Positions 15,471-23,857 are shown, counted from the first letter of the stretch. The stretch is 49,781 nucleotides of DNA from Williamsia limnetica (GCF_003217475.1 NZ_QJSP01000006.1:1-49781); one strand, 5' to 3'. Notes: generated by a model not told the origin, from the letters alone. Made by a program: numbers and translations.

Positions 15471-16472
15471 CTACTGGCCGGCCTTATTCAAGGTCGATGC
15501 CTCGAGGGACGGAACGGTTTCGTCCATGAGGTAGGTTAGCGCGCCTGGAGCGGGGAAAGTTGCGGCGTTGGCCATGGCTGGGTCGCCGAAGATCACCGTC
15601 CCGTTTTTGGATGCCGGAAGCTCGGCGAACCTTGGATCTGATTCGAGCTTTGCCTGATCGCTGTCGTTGAACACGTAAGCAAGCAGTACGTCAGCCGAGA
15701 GCTGGTCCAGGTTCTCCGGAGACAGGGGTGCGTCGGTGTAGCTTCCCTGGGTTTGACCGGGCGTCAGACCCAGGAGGGCGAGCCAGCCCCCGGACCCGAA
15801 CTGGTAACCGGCCTCTCGTACGGCGACCGAGTTGAATGTCCTGCCTTCCAGTTGGGCGACGCGCTCCTTGTTCTGTGCGACCTGGGCGTCGAAGTCGGCG
15901 AGCACGACGTCGACTGCCTGAGTCTGTTGGGTCAATTCGCCCACGGCCTTCATGTCGACTGTCCACTCGGTGGTGGCACTTCCGTCGTCGGTACTGACGT
16001 AGGTCGGTGCGATCGCGGAGACGTCGTCGTACATGTCTTCGGGAATGGTCCAGGTGTGACCGAGGATGAGATCAGGCTCGTAGCTCGCGATCTTCTCCAG
16101 GCTGGGCTTGAACTCACTGGTCACCAGTTCGGGGGCCACCTCGCCTTCGTACCTACCCGCGAGCCACGGGTAGTTACTGTCAAAGTCAGCGGCAGGAATG
16201 GCACCTGTAGCGAAAGCGACCGGCTGGATATCGATGGACGACAACATATCGACGTAGGAGGGCGACATGACGAGGATGCGTTCTGGCTCTTTGTCGAGCG
16301 AGATCTGACCGTAGGCACTGTCGACCGTGACCGGGTAGCTGCCGCTGGATTCGGAGGAGCGAGTGTCATCATCGCCCCCAGAGTCGCTGCCGCAGGCGGT
16401 CACGGCCAGGGCCGCGGTCAATGCAATGGCAGCGAGGGTTGCTGCTCGTCTCATGCGTGAGTACGTGTTCAT
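15471..16472 (-). CDS. Iron-siderophore ABC transporter substrate-binding lipoprotein
   Basis: A 333-residue FecB/FepB-type periplasmic-binding-like protein. The signal peptide ends in a lipobox, VTAC with the lipidated cysteine at 27, followed by a Ser/Asp-rich linker (to about residue 45), so it is anchored on the outer face of the membrane. The binding fold starts at YPVTVDSAYGQISLDKEPER and has the family segments ILVMSPSYVDMLSSI and KIASYEPDLILGHTW. It starts 28 bases after the reductase-methyltransferase gene with an AAAGG ribosome binding site, so both probably share one iron-regulated transcript. The matching permease and ATPase are not in the window. Confidence 0.92.
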   Translation of the reverse strand: MNTYSRMRRAATLAAIALTAALAVTACGSDSGGDDDTRSSESSGSYPVTVDSAYGQISLDKEPERILVMSPSYVDMLSSIDIQPVAFATGAIPAADFDSNYPWLAGRYEGEVAPELVTSEFKPSLEKIASYEPDLILGHTWTIPEDMYDDVSAIAPTYVSTDDGSATTEWTVDMKAVGELTQQTQAVDVVLADFDAQVAQNKERVAQLEGRTFNSVAVREAGYQFGSGGWLALLGLTPGQTQGSYTDAPLSPENLDQLSADVLLAYVFNDSDQAKLESDPRFAELPASKNGTVIFGDPAMANAATFPAPGALTYLMDETVPSLEASTLNKAGQ

Positions 16473-16500
16473 TCGGGTGGTGCCTTTCTTTGCGCAGAGT

Positions 16501-18348
16501 TCAAAGGGTCAGGACGTGGACGGTGGTGTCCCATCCGATGGTTTGGTTGCCTGCTGGTCGTAGGCCAGCGGCTGTGAACACCGCATGCAGGGCGTCGGGG
16601 GTACGGATTCCACTGCCGTGGAGGCTGTAGGCGAGGAGATCGGCTTCGGTCTGGTGTTCGTCGTGCTCGTCGTGGAGAAGGTGCTCGATGACGAGGATCC
16701 GTCCGCCTGGGGCCAGGCCGGTGGTGGCCTGGCGTAGGGCGTGGGCGGCGTCGGCGTCGCCGTGGGCACCGAGTTGGTCGACGAGCAGGATCGCGTCGGC
16801 AGCGGCTGTGGTTTCGAACAGCGACTGCTCTGTCAGCGCGACTCGCACGCGATCGTCATGGTTGCCGATCGTGGCCGCGAGGTCATCGCGGACCCGAATG
16901 AGATGGGAGGGGAGCCCAGCGATGGTGATGAGAAGATGCGGGTGGGCGCCCAGTATCGCGGCAGCGAAGACCGCGGGGGCGTCGGCGCGGATGAGCAGGT
17001 GGTCGATCCCGGCCACGGCGTCGGAGCGAGCCAGCGGCTCGGCGATGTAGCCGGCGAACTCGGCGTTGTGGTCGTGATGTTTGGTGGCGTACCAGTCCTC
17101 GGACAGGAGCTGCTTATACGACGTGCCGGTGGCCTGCGTATAGCCCTCGGTTCCGGTGCGGATCGCTTCAGTGAGGCCGTGATAGGCCACTTCACGTCGG
17201 GCATGGTAACCGTCCTCGTGGAGGACCTCGACAACAAAGTCATCGGTCAGATACTCACCGATCTCGCTGAGTCGGTAGTGGCCCGGTTTGGCCTTATCGA
17301 GGAGGTTGATAGCGGTGAGGTAACGCAGAAGCTTGCCCACCCCGACCGGATCCCCGCCGCACGCGGCAGCCAGCGCCTCAGCGCTGGTGATGCCACGGGA
17401 GATCAGATCGGGAATGCCGAGGGTCACGGCGGTCCGCATCGCGAACGGTGGCAACAGTTCGCCCAGTTCGTGGAGCGTTTCGAACGCTTCCTCATTGCGT
17501 TCGGGATCGGGAACAGCGGGATCGTCATCGAGGGTGATGACCTCGCCGTGGCGCCAGTACCCCGTGAACTGAACGTCGTGTTTGTCCATCCCGCGCTCGT
17601 CCACTAGATGTCGCCGAATCGTCTTGACGGTGGACGACTCCCCAGCAATCCATGCGAACGTCGACCCGTCCCACCAGTGCGCCGATTGCACGGCGTCGAT
17701 CAGCAGCGTGCTCGTTCCCGCGCGTATTCCGTCACGGATCAGCCACGTCACGGAAACTCCATCCAGTTCGCGTAACTGCAGCTGATGATCGGCGTGGGCA
17801 ACCTCGACGAACACTTGCCCCTTCGCATCAGCAGGCAATTGTTCTAACAACCGGGAAATCGCGGGTAGAGCGGTGTCATCCCCGGCGACCAGCAACCAAT
17901 CGGCGTCAGGCAGGGCATGGCTTGCTACCGGACCCGCGATATGGATCCGGTCACCGGGCTGGGCCCGGTATGCCCACGATGTCGCGGTCCCGGTTCCGTG
18001 CCTGACGAAATCCACATCAAGCTCACCGGCCTCGGGATCGAAACGGCGCACGGTGTAGACCTTTGACAACACACGGGGGTCTTTTGGCCACTGCAGATGT
18101 CCCTCGCGCTGTGTCGGGAGCACAGGGTCGGTCCTGCCCGGGTAAGGGAAGATCAGCCTGATGTCGTCATCGAACCCATCACTGCGCAACGCCGACTGGG
18201 GCAGACTGTTCGCCGAGGTGAACGCGCCCAACTGATCACCGGAAAGCGTCACCCGACGTAGACCCGGCGTCACATCCGAGATGCGGGCCACCCAGAGCTC
18301 TCGCAGCGCAATGGGGTGCACCGTCACACGGCGCGACGATTTCGGCAT
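16501..18348 (-). CDS. Siderophore-interacting reductase fused to an O-methyltransferase-like domain
   Basis: A 615-residue fusion. Residues 1-270 are a siderophore-interacting flavoprotein (ViuB/SIP): an N-terminal FAD-binding barrel with VYTVRRF (98-103 region), WLLVAGDDTALPAI and a C-terminal AGESSTVKTIRRHL plus GYWRHGE. Such enzymes reduce ferric siderophores in the cytoplasm to release iron. Residues about 285-615 have the fold order of plant-type O-methyltransferases: a helical dimerisation domain (LLPPFAMRTAVTLGIPDLIS), then a Rossmann part ending GGRILVIEHLL. The expected SAM loop (usually a VDVGGGxG-like stretch) is replaced around 450-465 by LLIRADAPAVF, with no glycines, so methyl transfer is doubtful. 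First gene of the operon with the binding lipoprotein; an iron box lies upstream. Confidence 0.88.
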   Translation of the reverse strand: MPKSSRRVTVHPIALRELWVARISDVTPGLRRVTLSGDQLGAFTSANSLPQSALRSDGFDDDIRLIFPYPGRTDPVLPTQREGHLQWPKDPRVLSKVYTVRRFDPEAGELDVDFVRHGTGTATSWAYRAQPGDRIHIAGPVASHALPDADWLLVAGDDTALPAISRLLEQLPADAKGQVFVEVAHADHQLQLRELDGVSVTWLIRDGIRAGTSTLLIDAVQSAHWWDGSTFAWIAGESSTVKTIRRHLVDERGMDKHDVQFTGYWRHGEVITLDDDPAVPDPERNEEAFETLHELGELLPPFAMRTAVTLGIPDLISRGITSAEALAAACGGDPVGVGKLLRYLTAINLLDKAKPGHYRLSEIGEYLTDDFVVEVLHEDGYHARREVAYHGLTEAIRTGTEGYTQATGTSYKQLLSEDWYATKHHDHNAEFAGYIAEPLARSDAVAGIDHLLIRADAPAVFAAAILGAHPHLLITIAGLPSHLIRVRDDLAATIGNHDDRVRVALTEQSLFETTAAADAILLVDQLGAHGDADAAHALRQATTGLAPGGRILVIEHLLHDEHDEHQTEADLLAYSLHGSGIRTPDALHAVFTAAGLRPAGNQTIGWDTTVHVLTL

Positions 18349-18423
18349 ATTTGCAGACTCCCTCGAACTTCACACGACCAATCGATGGTCCGGCGAACCT
18401 GAACTTCCCCGAAGTAAGGCTCG

Positions 18424-18442
18424 AAGTAAGGTTAGGCAACCA
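18424..18442. promoter_or_regulatory. IdeR/DtxR-like iron box
   Basis: TAAGGTTAGGCAACC within 18424-18442 resembles the IdeR/DtxR consensus TTAGGTTAGGCTAACCTAA: ten of the first eleven positions match, then AACC follows one base early. GAAGTAAGG also occurs as a 12-base-spaced direct repeat (18411 and 18423). The site sits 76 bases upstream of the reductase gene start and 68 bases before the divergent AraC-type gene, so iron-loaded IdeR could control both. Confidence 0.58.
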
Positions 18443-18509
18443 GACCTTGTCTGGGGTGCGTAAACTGTCAACTAGTTGATGTTTTATGCGAGGGGGAGGA
18501 CACACGGTC

Positions 18510-20096
18510 GTGCTCGATGACTCCGCGGGGTCGCTCGGCGCGAAACCACCGCCGATTCCTCCGTGTCAGATGGCTGAGCGGTGGAGTCGCGGCGAGCACC
18601 TGCTGTTCTGGGTATTTGCAGGACATGCAAGTGTGAGGCTCGCGAACGGTGAGGTCTATCCACTCGGTGCTGGTGAGGGACTATGGGTGCCTGCCGACAC
18701 CGGCCGTTCCTTACGCACTGAAGCCGAGTCCGTAGCAATCCCGATCCTGATCCAACCAGGCAACCTCACATCGCCGCTCGAACACGTCGTTCGCTTCGAT
18801 GTGCCCGACGGGTGGCGCGACTGGCTGGTCCAGCACTACGTTCACTGGTTCTCGCCGGTCACCCGACGTGGCTACACCCCAGCAGAGATGCTCGAGGTCG
18901 TCTCGATCCGAGGACCGAAGCGGCACAAGAGAACCGGGCTTGGTGCACCTCCGAATCCGCCAGCCCGCGTCCTGCTGCCGCGATCACCATCCGCGCGCCT
19001 AGTGGCTCGAGCACTGATGCGCAACCCCGCCTTGGACCACACGGTAGAACAGTGGGCCGCACTCGTCTCGTCAAGTCCAAGCACCCTGCGCCGGGACTTC
19101 ATCAACGACACCGGCCTGACTTTCGCCCGCTGGCGTGCCCGATGCCGACTCTCAAGGGCCGAAGACCTACTTGCAGCCGGCCACGACGACATCGGCTGGG
19201 TAGCCCACAACGTCGGCTTCAGCAGCCGCAACGGGTTCACTCGTGCCTTTCGCGCCGAGTATCAACACCCCCCGTCGTCCGTCGCCAAGACCGCTGACGT
19301 CCCGACGCCCCTGCGGTCGCCTCGGCCCGCAGCCTTTGGGGATGGCCTTCAAGATTTACTCGGCGACCAGACCACATCCTCGACTGATGCACGCCTCGTC
19401 CCCGCGACTGCCTCACCTCCGCTGAAGTTCGAGGACGAGAGTGTGCTGTTGTGGACGTACAAAGGCACGTCATGGGCGCGCATCGGCGATCAGGAGTTCA
19501 CTCGTTCCCGAGGGGACGCTATCTGGCTCATTGCGGGCCACCCCCATGAAACCCGTTCGGCGGAGAACTGTATTGATGTCCCCATCGGCAGTCTCTTCGC
19601 TCCCGACATGCCAATACGTGCGCCGCTCAGGACCAGCTTCACTCCGTCCTGGGACGCTTACCTGCTGCACTGCTCAGTCGCCAGTTACACCATGCTGCGA
19701 CCCGACAGTTACGACCCGCTGCATGTCCTCAAACTGTTCGATGAACAGCTCACGGCGCAAAGAGCTACGGTCGTGCCCATGCCGGACGACCCGGTCGCCC
19801 GAACGGCCGCGACAGCATTCTTACGAAACCTGCGTACCTCAGAGTGGCCGACGTCGACCACGCAGAAAACGACGCTCGACGGCGTCTTCCGCCGCGAGAC
19901 GGGAATGACGCTGGCTGCCTGGCAGCGCGCCGCGCGAATGCGGATCGCCTGCTCCCTTCTTGCCGAGGGAGTCAAACCCGGAAGCGTGGCTAGCAGGATC
20001 GGCTACACCAATCTCAGCGCCTTCAGCCACGCATTCACTCGCTTTTACGGGGTCTCTCCGCGCAAATTCCAGCGAGGCGCAATCTCAAGTAGCTAA
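18510..20096 (+). CDS. Tandem-duplicated AraC family regulator (two cupin-HTH units)
   Basis: About 528 residues containing two complete AraC-type regulators in one chain. Unit 1: a cupin-like sensor (HLLFWVFAGHASVRLANGEV, PLGAGEGLWVPA) and an AraC helix-turn-helix pair ending in AHNVGFSSRNGFTRAFRAE. A linker rich in Pro/Ser follows. Unit 2: a second cupin (VLLWTYKGTSWARIG, RGDAIWLIAGHPHE) and a second helix-turn-helix ending in RIGYTNLSAFSHAFTRFYG. The halves are similar in layout but diverged. A strong GGGGGAGG (18492-18499) favours the GTG at 18510; an in-frame ATG at 18486 would place this site inside the gene. It diverges from the reductase operon and probably activates it when a siderophore or related ligand is bound. 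Confidence 0.85.
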   Translation: MLDDSAGSLGAKPPPIPPCQMAERWSRGEHLLFWVFAGHASVRLANGEVYPLGAGEGLWVPADTGRSLRTEAESVAIPILIQPGNLTSPLEHVVRFDVPDGWRDWLVQHYVHWFSPVTRRGYTPAEMLEVVSIRGPKRHKRTGLGAPPNPPARVLLPRSPSARLVARALMRNPALDHTVEQWAALVSSSPSTLRRDFINDTGLTFARWRARCRLSRAEDLLAAGHDDIGWVAHNVGFSSRNGFTRAFRAEYQHPPSSVAKTADVPTPLRSPRPAAFGDGLQDLLGDQTTSSTDARLVPATASPPLKFEDESVLLWTYKGTSWARIGDQEFTRSRGDAIWLIAGHPHETRSAENCIDVPIGSLFAPDMPIRAPLRTSFTPSWDAYLLHCSVASYTMLRPDSYDPLHVLKLFDEQLTAQRATVVPMPDDPVARTAATAFLRNLRTSEWPTSTTQKTTLDGVFRRETGMTLAAWQRAARMRIACSLLAEGVKPGSVASRIGYTNLSAFSHAFTRFYGVSPRKFQRGAISSS

Positions 20097-20336
20097 GCAG
20101 CCCTCCGGGTCGCGGCTGGAACGCGAGCGGACTTGCGCGCATGTCATCCACCAACGTGAAGGATCACGGCGAGGTGGTGTCTACCACCGAATTGCCTAAC
20201 TGTTGTGGGGCAAAATCTTTGCTCTCTTTGCATCCGCGTCGGGGATGTCGGGCGGAGTAGCCAACTGACGCGCCGCGACTGGCCCGCCCGAGGTCGTTCT
20301 GTCTGATCAGTTGGACGCAGTGCTACCGGGCGGTGG

Positions 20337-21512
20337 TTATGGCCAGTAGTGGCGGGATTGGAAGTATTGGGTGGCTTCGGGTTCGGTGGTGTACTCGAGG
20401 AGGTTGCCGAGTTTGGTGGCGAGGACGTCGCGGACTTGCGCGGGGGTGGCGAAGAAGAACTCTCGTCGTGGGTTGGCGTGGTTGAGTCGCAGTTTTGTGA
20501 ACTGTTGATGCAGTTGGTTTTCGAGTGTGACGGCGTCGTCGGAGAAGTAGATGGCGTGGACGTCGAAGGGAAAGGGGACTGATGCGCTGCTGAGTTCTCG
20601 GATGCGGTCGAGTGGCTCGAGTCGGCGGGTGAGTCCGATCTTGACGACATTGGGGCCGAAGGCTCCGATGTTGGAGATGACGTAGACGTAGCCGGCCCGG
20701 ATGTTTGCGGCGCGGTAGTCGTTGTCGGCGATGGCTTGGTCGAGGCGTTCGAGCTCCTGCTGTGCTTCGTCGCGTTCGGCGGTGCTGGTGACGCGGTCGA
20801 GGAGATTCCGGTAGTGCTCGCGTTCTTTGTCGAGGAGCCGTCGTTGGTTGGCGAGTTCTTGTTCGGCTTTGCGTTCGTCTTTGAGGCGTTCGCGTTCTTC
20901 GCGGGCGGCTTCGCGTTCGTCCTGGACTTTCATGAGGTAATCGGCGGTGAGTTCGAGTTCCTGGGTGCGGAGCCCGTGGTAGGCGGCGGCGATGCGCATT
21001 TGCATGATGGCGCCGTGCTTTTCGATGTCAGCGGCTGCTTTGTTGAGCCGGCGGGTCGCGGTGACGAGGTTGCCGGCGCGAATGGTGCGGACGCAGTTCT
21101 CGGCCTCGGCGTTGTAGGCGCGGAGCATCAGTTTGGCGAGGTCCCCGGTGAGCCGTCGACCTTGGGCGAGAGAGTTGTTGAAGCTGAACTGCTTTGACAC
21201 TTCTATGGCGTCGCCGCGGGAGATGGCGTCTCGGATCTGCGAACGCAGCGCGGCGAGACTGAGTTTGTACGCCTCGGCGTTCTCGAGGGGATGGTGATAC
21301 TCGTACAGTCCGACTTCCTGCAGAACGAGCGCGTCGTCTACTTTGATGACTCGTTCGTCGACGTCGGCTGTGGCAGGGGCAGAGACCCGCGGAGGCACGT
21401 GCTTGAGCTGCGTGGTCAATTCGGTGACCTTGTCCTGCAGGTTCGCCGCTTCACGCTCTTTTTCGACGAGAGTGCGGCGCAATGCGGTGATGACATCTTG
21501 GGGGTTGCTCAT
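20337..21512 (-). CDS. DUF4041 protein with C-terminal T5orf172 GIY-YIG nuclease domain
   Basis: A 391-residue protein in three parts. Residues 8-38 form a coiled coil. About 60-230 resemble DUF4041, mostly helical, with a long charged coiled coil at 195-260. From 272 on is a T5orf172-type GIY-YIG domain: GYVYVIS (274-280) as the GIY-like strand, NVVKIGLTRR with KIG (291-293) as the YIG-like strand, the conserved arginine at 303, and the metal-binding glutamate candidate E331 in TLENQLHQQF. GIY-YIG domains cut DNA; DUF4041 proteins occur in phages and bacterial islands. The ATG overlaps the stop of the upstream gene as ATGA, so the two products are made together and probably interact. I infer a defence-type role, without direct proof. 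Confidence 0.85.
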   Translation of the reverse strand: MSNPQDVITALRRTLVEKEREAANLQDKVTELTTQLKHVPPRVSAPATADVDERVIKVDDALVLQEVGLYEYHHPLENAEAYKLSLAALRSQIRDAISRGDAIEVSKQFSFNNSLAQGRRLTGDLAKLMLRAYNAEAENCVRTIRAGNLVTATRRLNKAAADIEKHGAIMQMRIAAAYHGLRTQELELTADYLMKVQDEREAAREERERLKDERKAEQELANQRRLLDKEREHYRNLLDRVTSTAERDEAQQELERLDQAIADNDYRAANIRAGYVYVISNIGAFGPNVVKIGLTRRLEPLDRIRELSSASVPFPFDVHAIYFSDDAVTLENQLHQQFTKLRLNHANPRREFFFATPAQVRDVLATKLGNLLEYTTEPEATQYFQSRHYWP

Positions 21513-22774
21513 CCGCGGACACCTTGTCCGGAAAGGGGGATCAGGCCGTACGGGTTCTTGGACACGGCTGCGGCCAGGTGCTTGAGAGTTTCGATGGGTT
21601 CGACTCGGGATAAGTCGATGGCCAGGAAGCTTTGACGGCCGATGGCGAGTTGCGCGAGCGGTATTCGCCGGTCGTGGCCAGTTGCTGGGTCGACGGTGTC
21701 GACGGCGACGGTCAGGGAAATGGCGTCGATGATGCCTTCTCTGTCGGCTTCGAACACTTCGTGCGGGGTGCGTAACGAAGTCTGATGGATGGCGTTGTTG
21801 TATCGGCGCTTGAGCTCGGCGGCAGACAGCCGCGTTGTGGTGAACTCGTCCTTGGCCTTGACGTAGCGGACGGCTTTCACCGCGGGGAACTGATCTGGGG
21901 TTGGTACGAGGACGGTCACCGCGAGTTCGCGGTCAGCAGTGATGAACTCGTAGTCGTAGTCGACCTGGAACTGTTCGGGGTAGGTGGAGTTGGCGAGCAC
22001 GATGCCGACGTATTGCTCGAGCGCGCGCCCGTCGCCGTTTCGTAGACCGGCGATGAGCTGGTCGAGCTCGGAGTTGGCTCGTTGGATTTCCTCGCGCCGA
22101 GATTGATTCGCAGCGTCGTGGTCTCGCTGGGCTTGTTCGAGTCGGGTAAGGCGGTCGAATTCGGTCGCGAGCCAAGTCTGGCGGGTGGCGCCGTTGCGGA
22201 TGAAGAGATTGTTGAGTTGGCCGTGCCAGTAGGTCATGTTGCTGGCGTACTGTGCGTGTGCGGCGGCGAGTTGTGCTTCGTATTTGCGTTGACCACCCAA
22301 TTTTGCGCTGAGACCGGTTGGCTGTTCGGGCGGATAGAAATGCGGTCGAGGCGGAATATCGATGTAGGTGGGGACCGGCGTCTCCGCCGTCAGGGTGCCG
22401 GCGTCGAGTGGTGTGGGTTCAAAGACTTGCCGGAGTCGTGTCAGGTCGACCCAGTCGTCAACCTCTAGCGTTGCTGCGAGTAGTTCCTCGATTTCTTGCT
22501 GTTGGGCGACTGCTTCGGCGGTCTTCTCTACGGCTTCGGCTTCGCATTCGGCAACGTACGCGGCCGCCATCTGCTTGTTGAGGCGAGCCTGTTCAGCAGT
22601 AGTAGATCTTCGCGCTGCGTCGGATGCTCTGCGATGGGCACTTGCTGCGCGCTGCCGAGCTAGTGCCGCCTGGTTGTACTGACGGACCGCGAGCCGCTGC
22701 TGCTGAGCCTGGCGCTTCGCGGCCAACTGCTGCTGATGCTGAAGTTCGGCGAAGAAACCGCGACGACGGGCCAT
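21509..22774 (-). CDS. Coiled-coil protein of unknown function, partner of the GIY-YIG protein
   Basis: A 421-residue protein. Residues 1-100 are a glutamine/alanine/arginine-rich coiled coil starting MARRRGFFAELQHQQQ. A proline-rich linker (116-155) and a second coiled coil (165-240) follow, then a compact alpha/beta domain (250-421): LEQYVGIVLANSTYPEQF, then ELAVTVLVPTPDQ, AVRYVKAKDEF, HEVFEADREGIIDAISLTV and a terminal AAAVSKNPYGLIPLSG. I recall similar actinobacterial proteins, generally called hypothetical or restriction-like, but can name no function. The acidic and lysine residues near 283-310 could mimic a PD-(D/E)xK core; that is speculation. The ATG at 22774 is preferred to an upstream one at 22816 because the family begins MARRRGFF. 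Confidence 0.8.
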   Translation of the reverse strand: MARRRGFFAELQHQQQLAAKRQAQQQRLAVRQYNQAALARQRAASAHRRASDAARRSTTAEQARLNKQMAAAYVAECEAEAVEKTAEAVAQQQEIEELLAATLEVDDWVDLTRLRQVFEPTPLDAGTLTAETPVPTYIDIPPRPHFYPPEQPTGLSAKLGGQRKYEAQLAAAHAQYASNMTYWHGQLNNLFIRNGATRQTWLATEFDRLTRLEQAQRDHDAANQSRREEIQRANSELDQLIAGLRNGDGRALEQYVGIVLANSTYPEQFQVDYDYEFITADRELAVTVLVPTPDQFPAVKAVRYVKAKDEFTTTRLSAAELKRRYNNAIHQTSLRTPHEVFEADREGIIDAISLTVAVDTVDPATGHDRRIPLAQLAIGRQSFLAIDLSRVEPIETLKHLAAAVSKNPYGLIPLSGQGVRG

Positions 22775-22890
22775 TGATTCTGAATACACCACGCGGCATC
22801 GAACTGCACGGAGCATCGTCGAATAGTTGCATTGAATTGCGCGTAACCAGATTCGCTGAGTTCAGCACGCAGTCAGAATCTCATCTGTTC

Positions 22891-23079
22891 GAACTCTATC
22901 GTAGTTTCTGGAAACCCTGTAGGAACGCCGCGAAGCGTTACCGCGGGCGTGCGGACTACGTTGAACTGGCAGGCTCGGATCACCTGATGATTGGTGGTCC
23001 CTTCATGCCAGCGGTCCTGGCAGAGTTCGACAGGTGGGTCGACATGAAGGGCATCAACAGCCAGTCGGTTGATGCCTGA
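22891..23079 (+). pseudogene. C-terminal fragment of an alpha/beta hydrolase gene
   Basis: About 62 codons in the plus direction resemble the end of an alpha/beta hydrolase: RYRGRADYVELAGSDHLMIG, with the catalytic-histidine context GSDH, then PAVLAEFDRWV, ending at a TGA (23077-23079). Everything upstream, including the nucleophile region, is missing; the fragment begins about 120 bases from the start of the coiled-coil gene, transcribed oppositely. The remnant suggests that the neighbouring module replaced or interrupted an older gene. Confidence 0.5.
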
Positions 23080-23164
23080 GTCGATGAGCGAGACTGTGGA
23101 ACCGCCGATCTGCTGCGCAGTTCGGTGCACGTACGCGGTTATGCGCGCCGATTCCTGTTCAGGA

Positions 23165-23857
23165 CTAGCTGATCTCGCCTTCCCGGTCAACGAATCGACC
23201 GGATCCGTGCCCGGGCCCCTCGGTGGCGAGGCCGACGATCGCGTCGGTACCTTCGGTGATGGTCTGGTGACCGGAGTGCCCATTGAAATCGGTTGCGGTG
23301 TAACCGGGATCCGCAGCGTTGATGCGGATGCCCACCAGAGCTTTTGCGTACTGCGTCGTCAGCATGGTCAGCGCCGCCTTTGAGGCTGTGTATATCGGGG
23401 CGACGACGTGCGATTCGGGACGAGTCGGATCGTGCGTCGCGGCAAGCGATCCCATTCCACTGCTGACGTTGATGACGACGGGATCCTCGGACCGCTTGAG
23501 GAGGGGAAGAAAGGCCGTGGTGGTCCGGACCACACCGGCGACGTTCACATCGAGAACACCCAGTACGTCGGCCCCGGTCAAGTCGCTTGGGTCGCCCATC
23601 GGCCCCGCGACGCCGGCGTTGTTGATGAGGACGTCGATCGACCCTTCGTGTTGCGCGACATTGTCTGCAGCCTCGGCCACCGATTGGTCATTGGTGACAT
23701 CTATCTGGACGAATCGAGCTCCGAGCGCATCGGCAGCCGCAGAACCTGCACTGCTGTCGCGGGCTCCGATCAGAACGGTCTGACCCTGTTCGATGAGGCG
23801 TCGAGCGGTCTCGTGTCCCAGGCCCTTGTTGGCTCCGGTGATAAAGGTGATTGTCAT
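23165..23857 (-). CDS. SDR family oxidoreductase
   Basis: A 230-residue short-chain dehydrogenase with a minimal fold: TGANKGLGHETAR at the cofactor loop, NNAG near 85, the serine region VINVSSGMGSL and the YTASK catalytic pair. The layout TITFITGANKGLGHETA is typical of the carbonyl-reductase-like SDRs found beside XRE regulators in actinobacteria. The open frame extends far upstream on this strand, but the ATG at 23857 gives the normal family start directly before strand 1. It diverges from the XRE regulator gene, separated by 101 bases. Confidence 0.9.
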   Translation of the reverse strand: MTITFITGANKGLGHETARRLIEQGQTVLIGARDSSAGSAAADALGARFVQIDVTNDQSVAEAADNVAQHEGSIDVLINNAGVAGPMGDPSDLTGADVLGVLDVNVAGVVRTTTAFLPLLKRSEDPVVINVSSGMGSLAATHDPTRPESHVVAPIYTASKAALTMLTTQYAKALVGIRINAADPGYTATDFNGHSGHQTITEGTDAIVGLATEGPGHGSGRFVDREGEIS

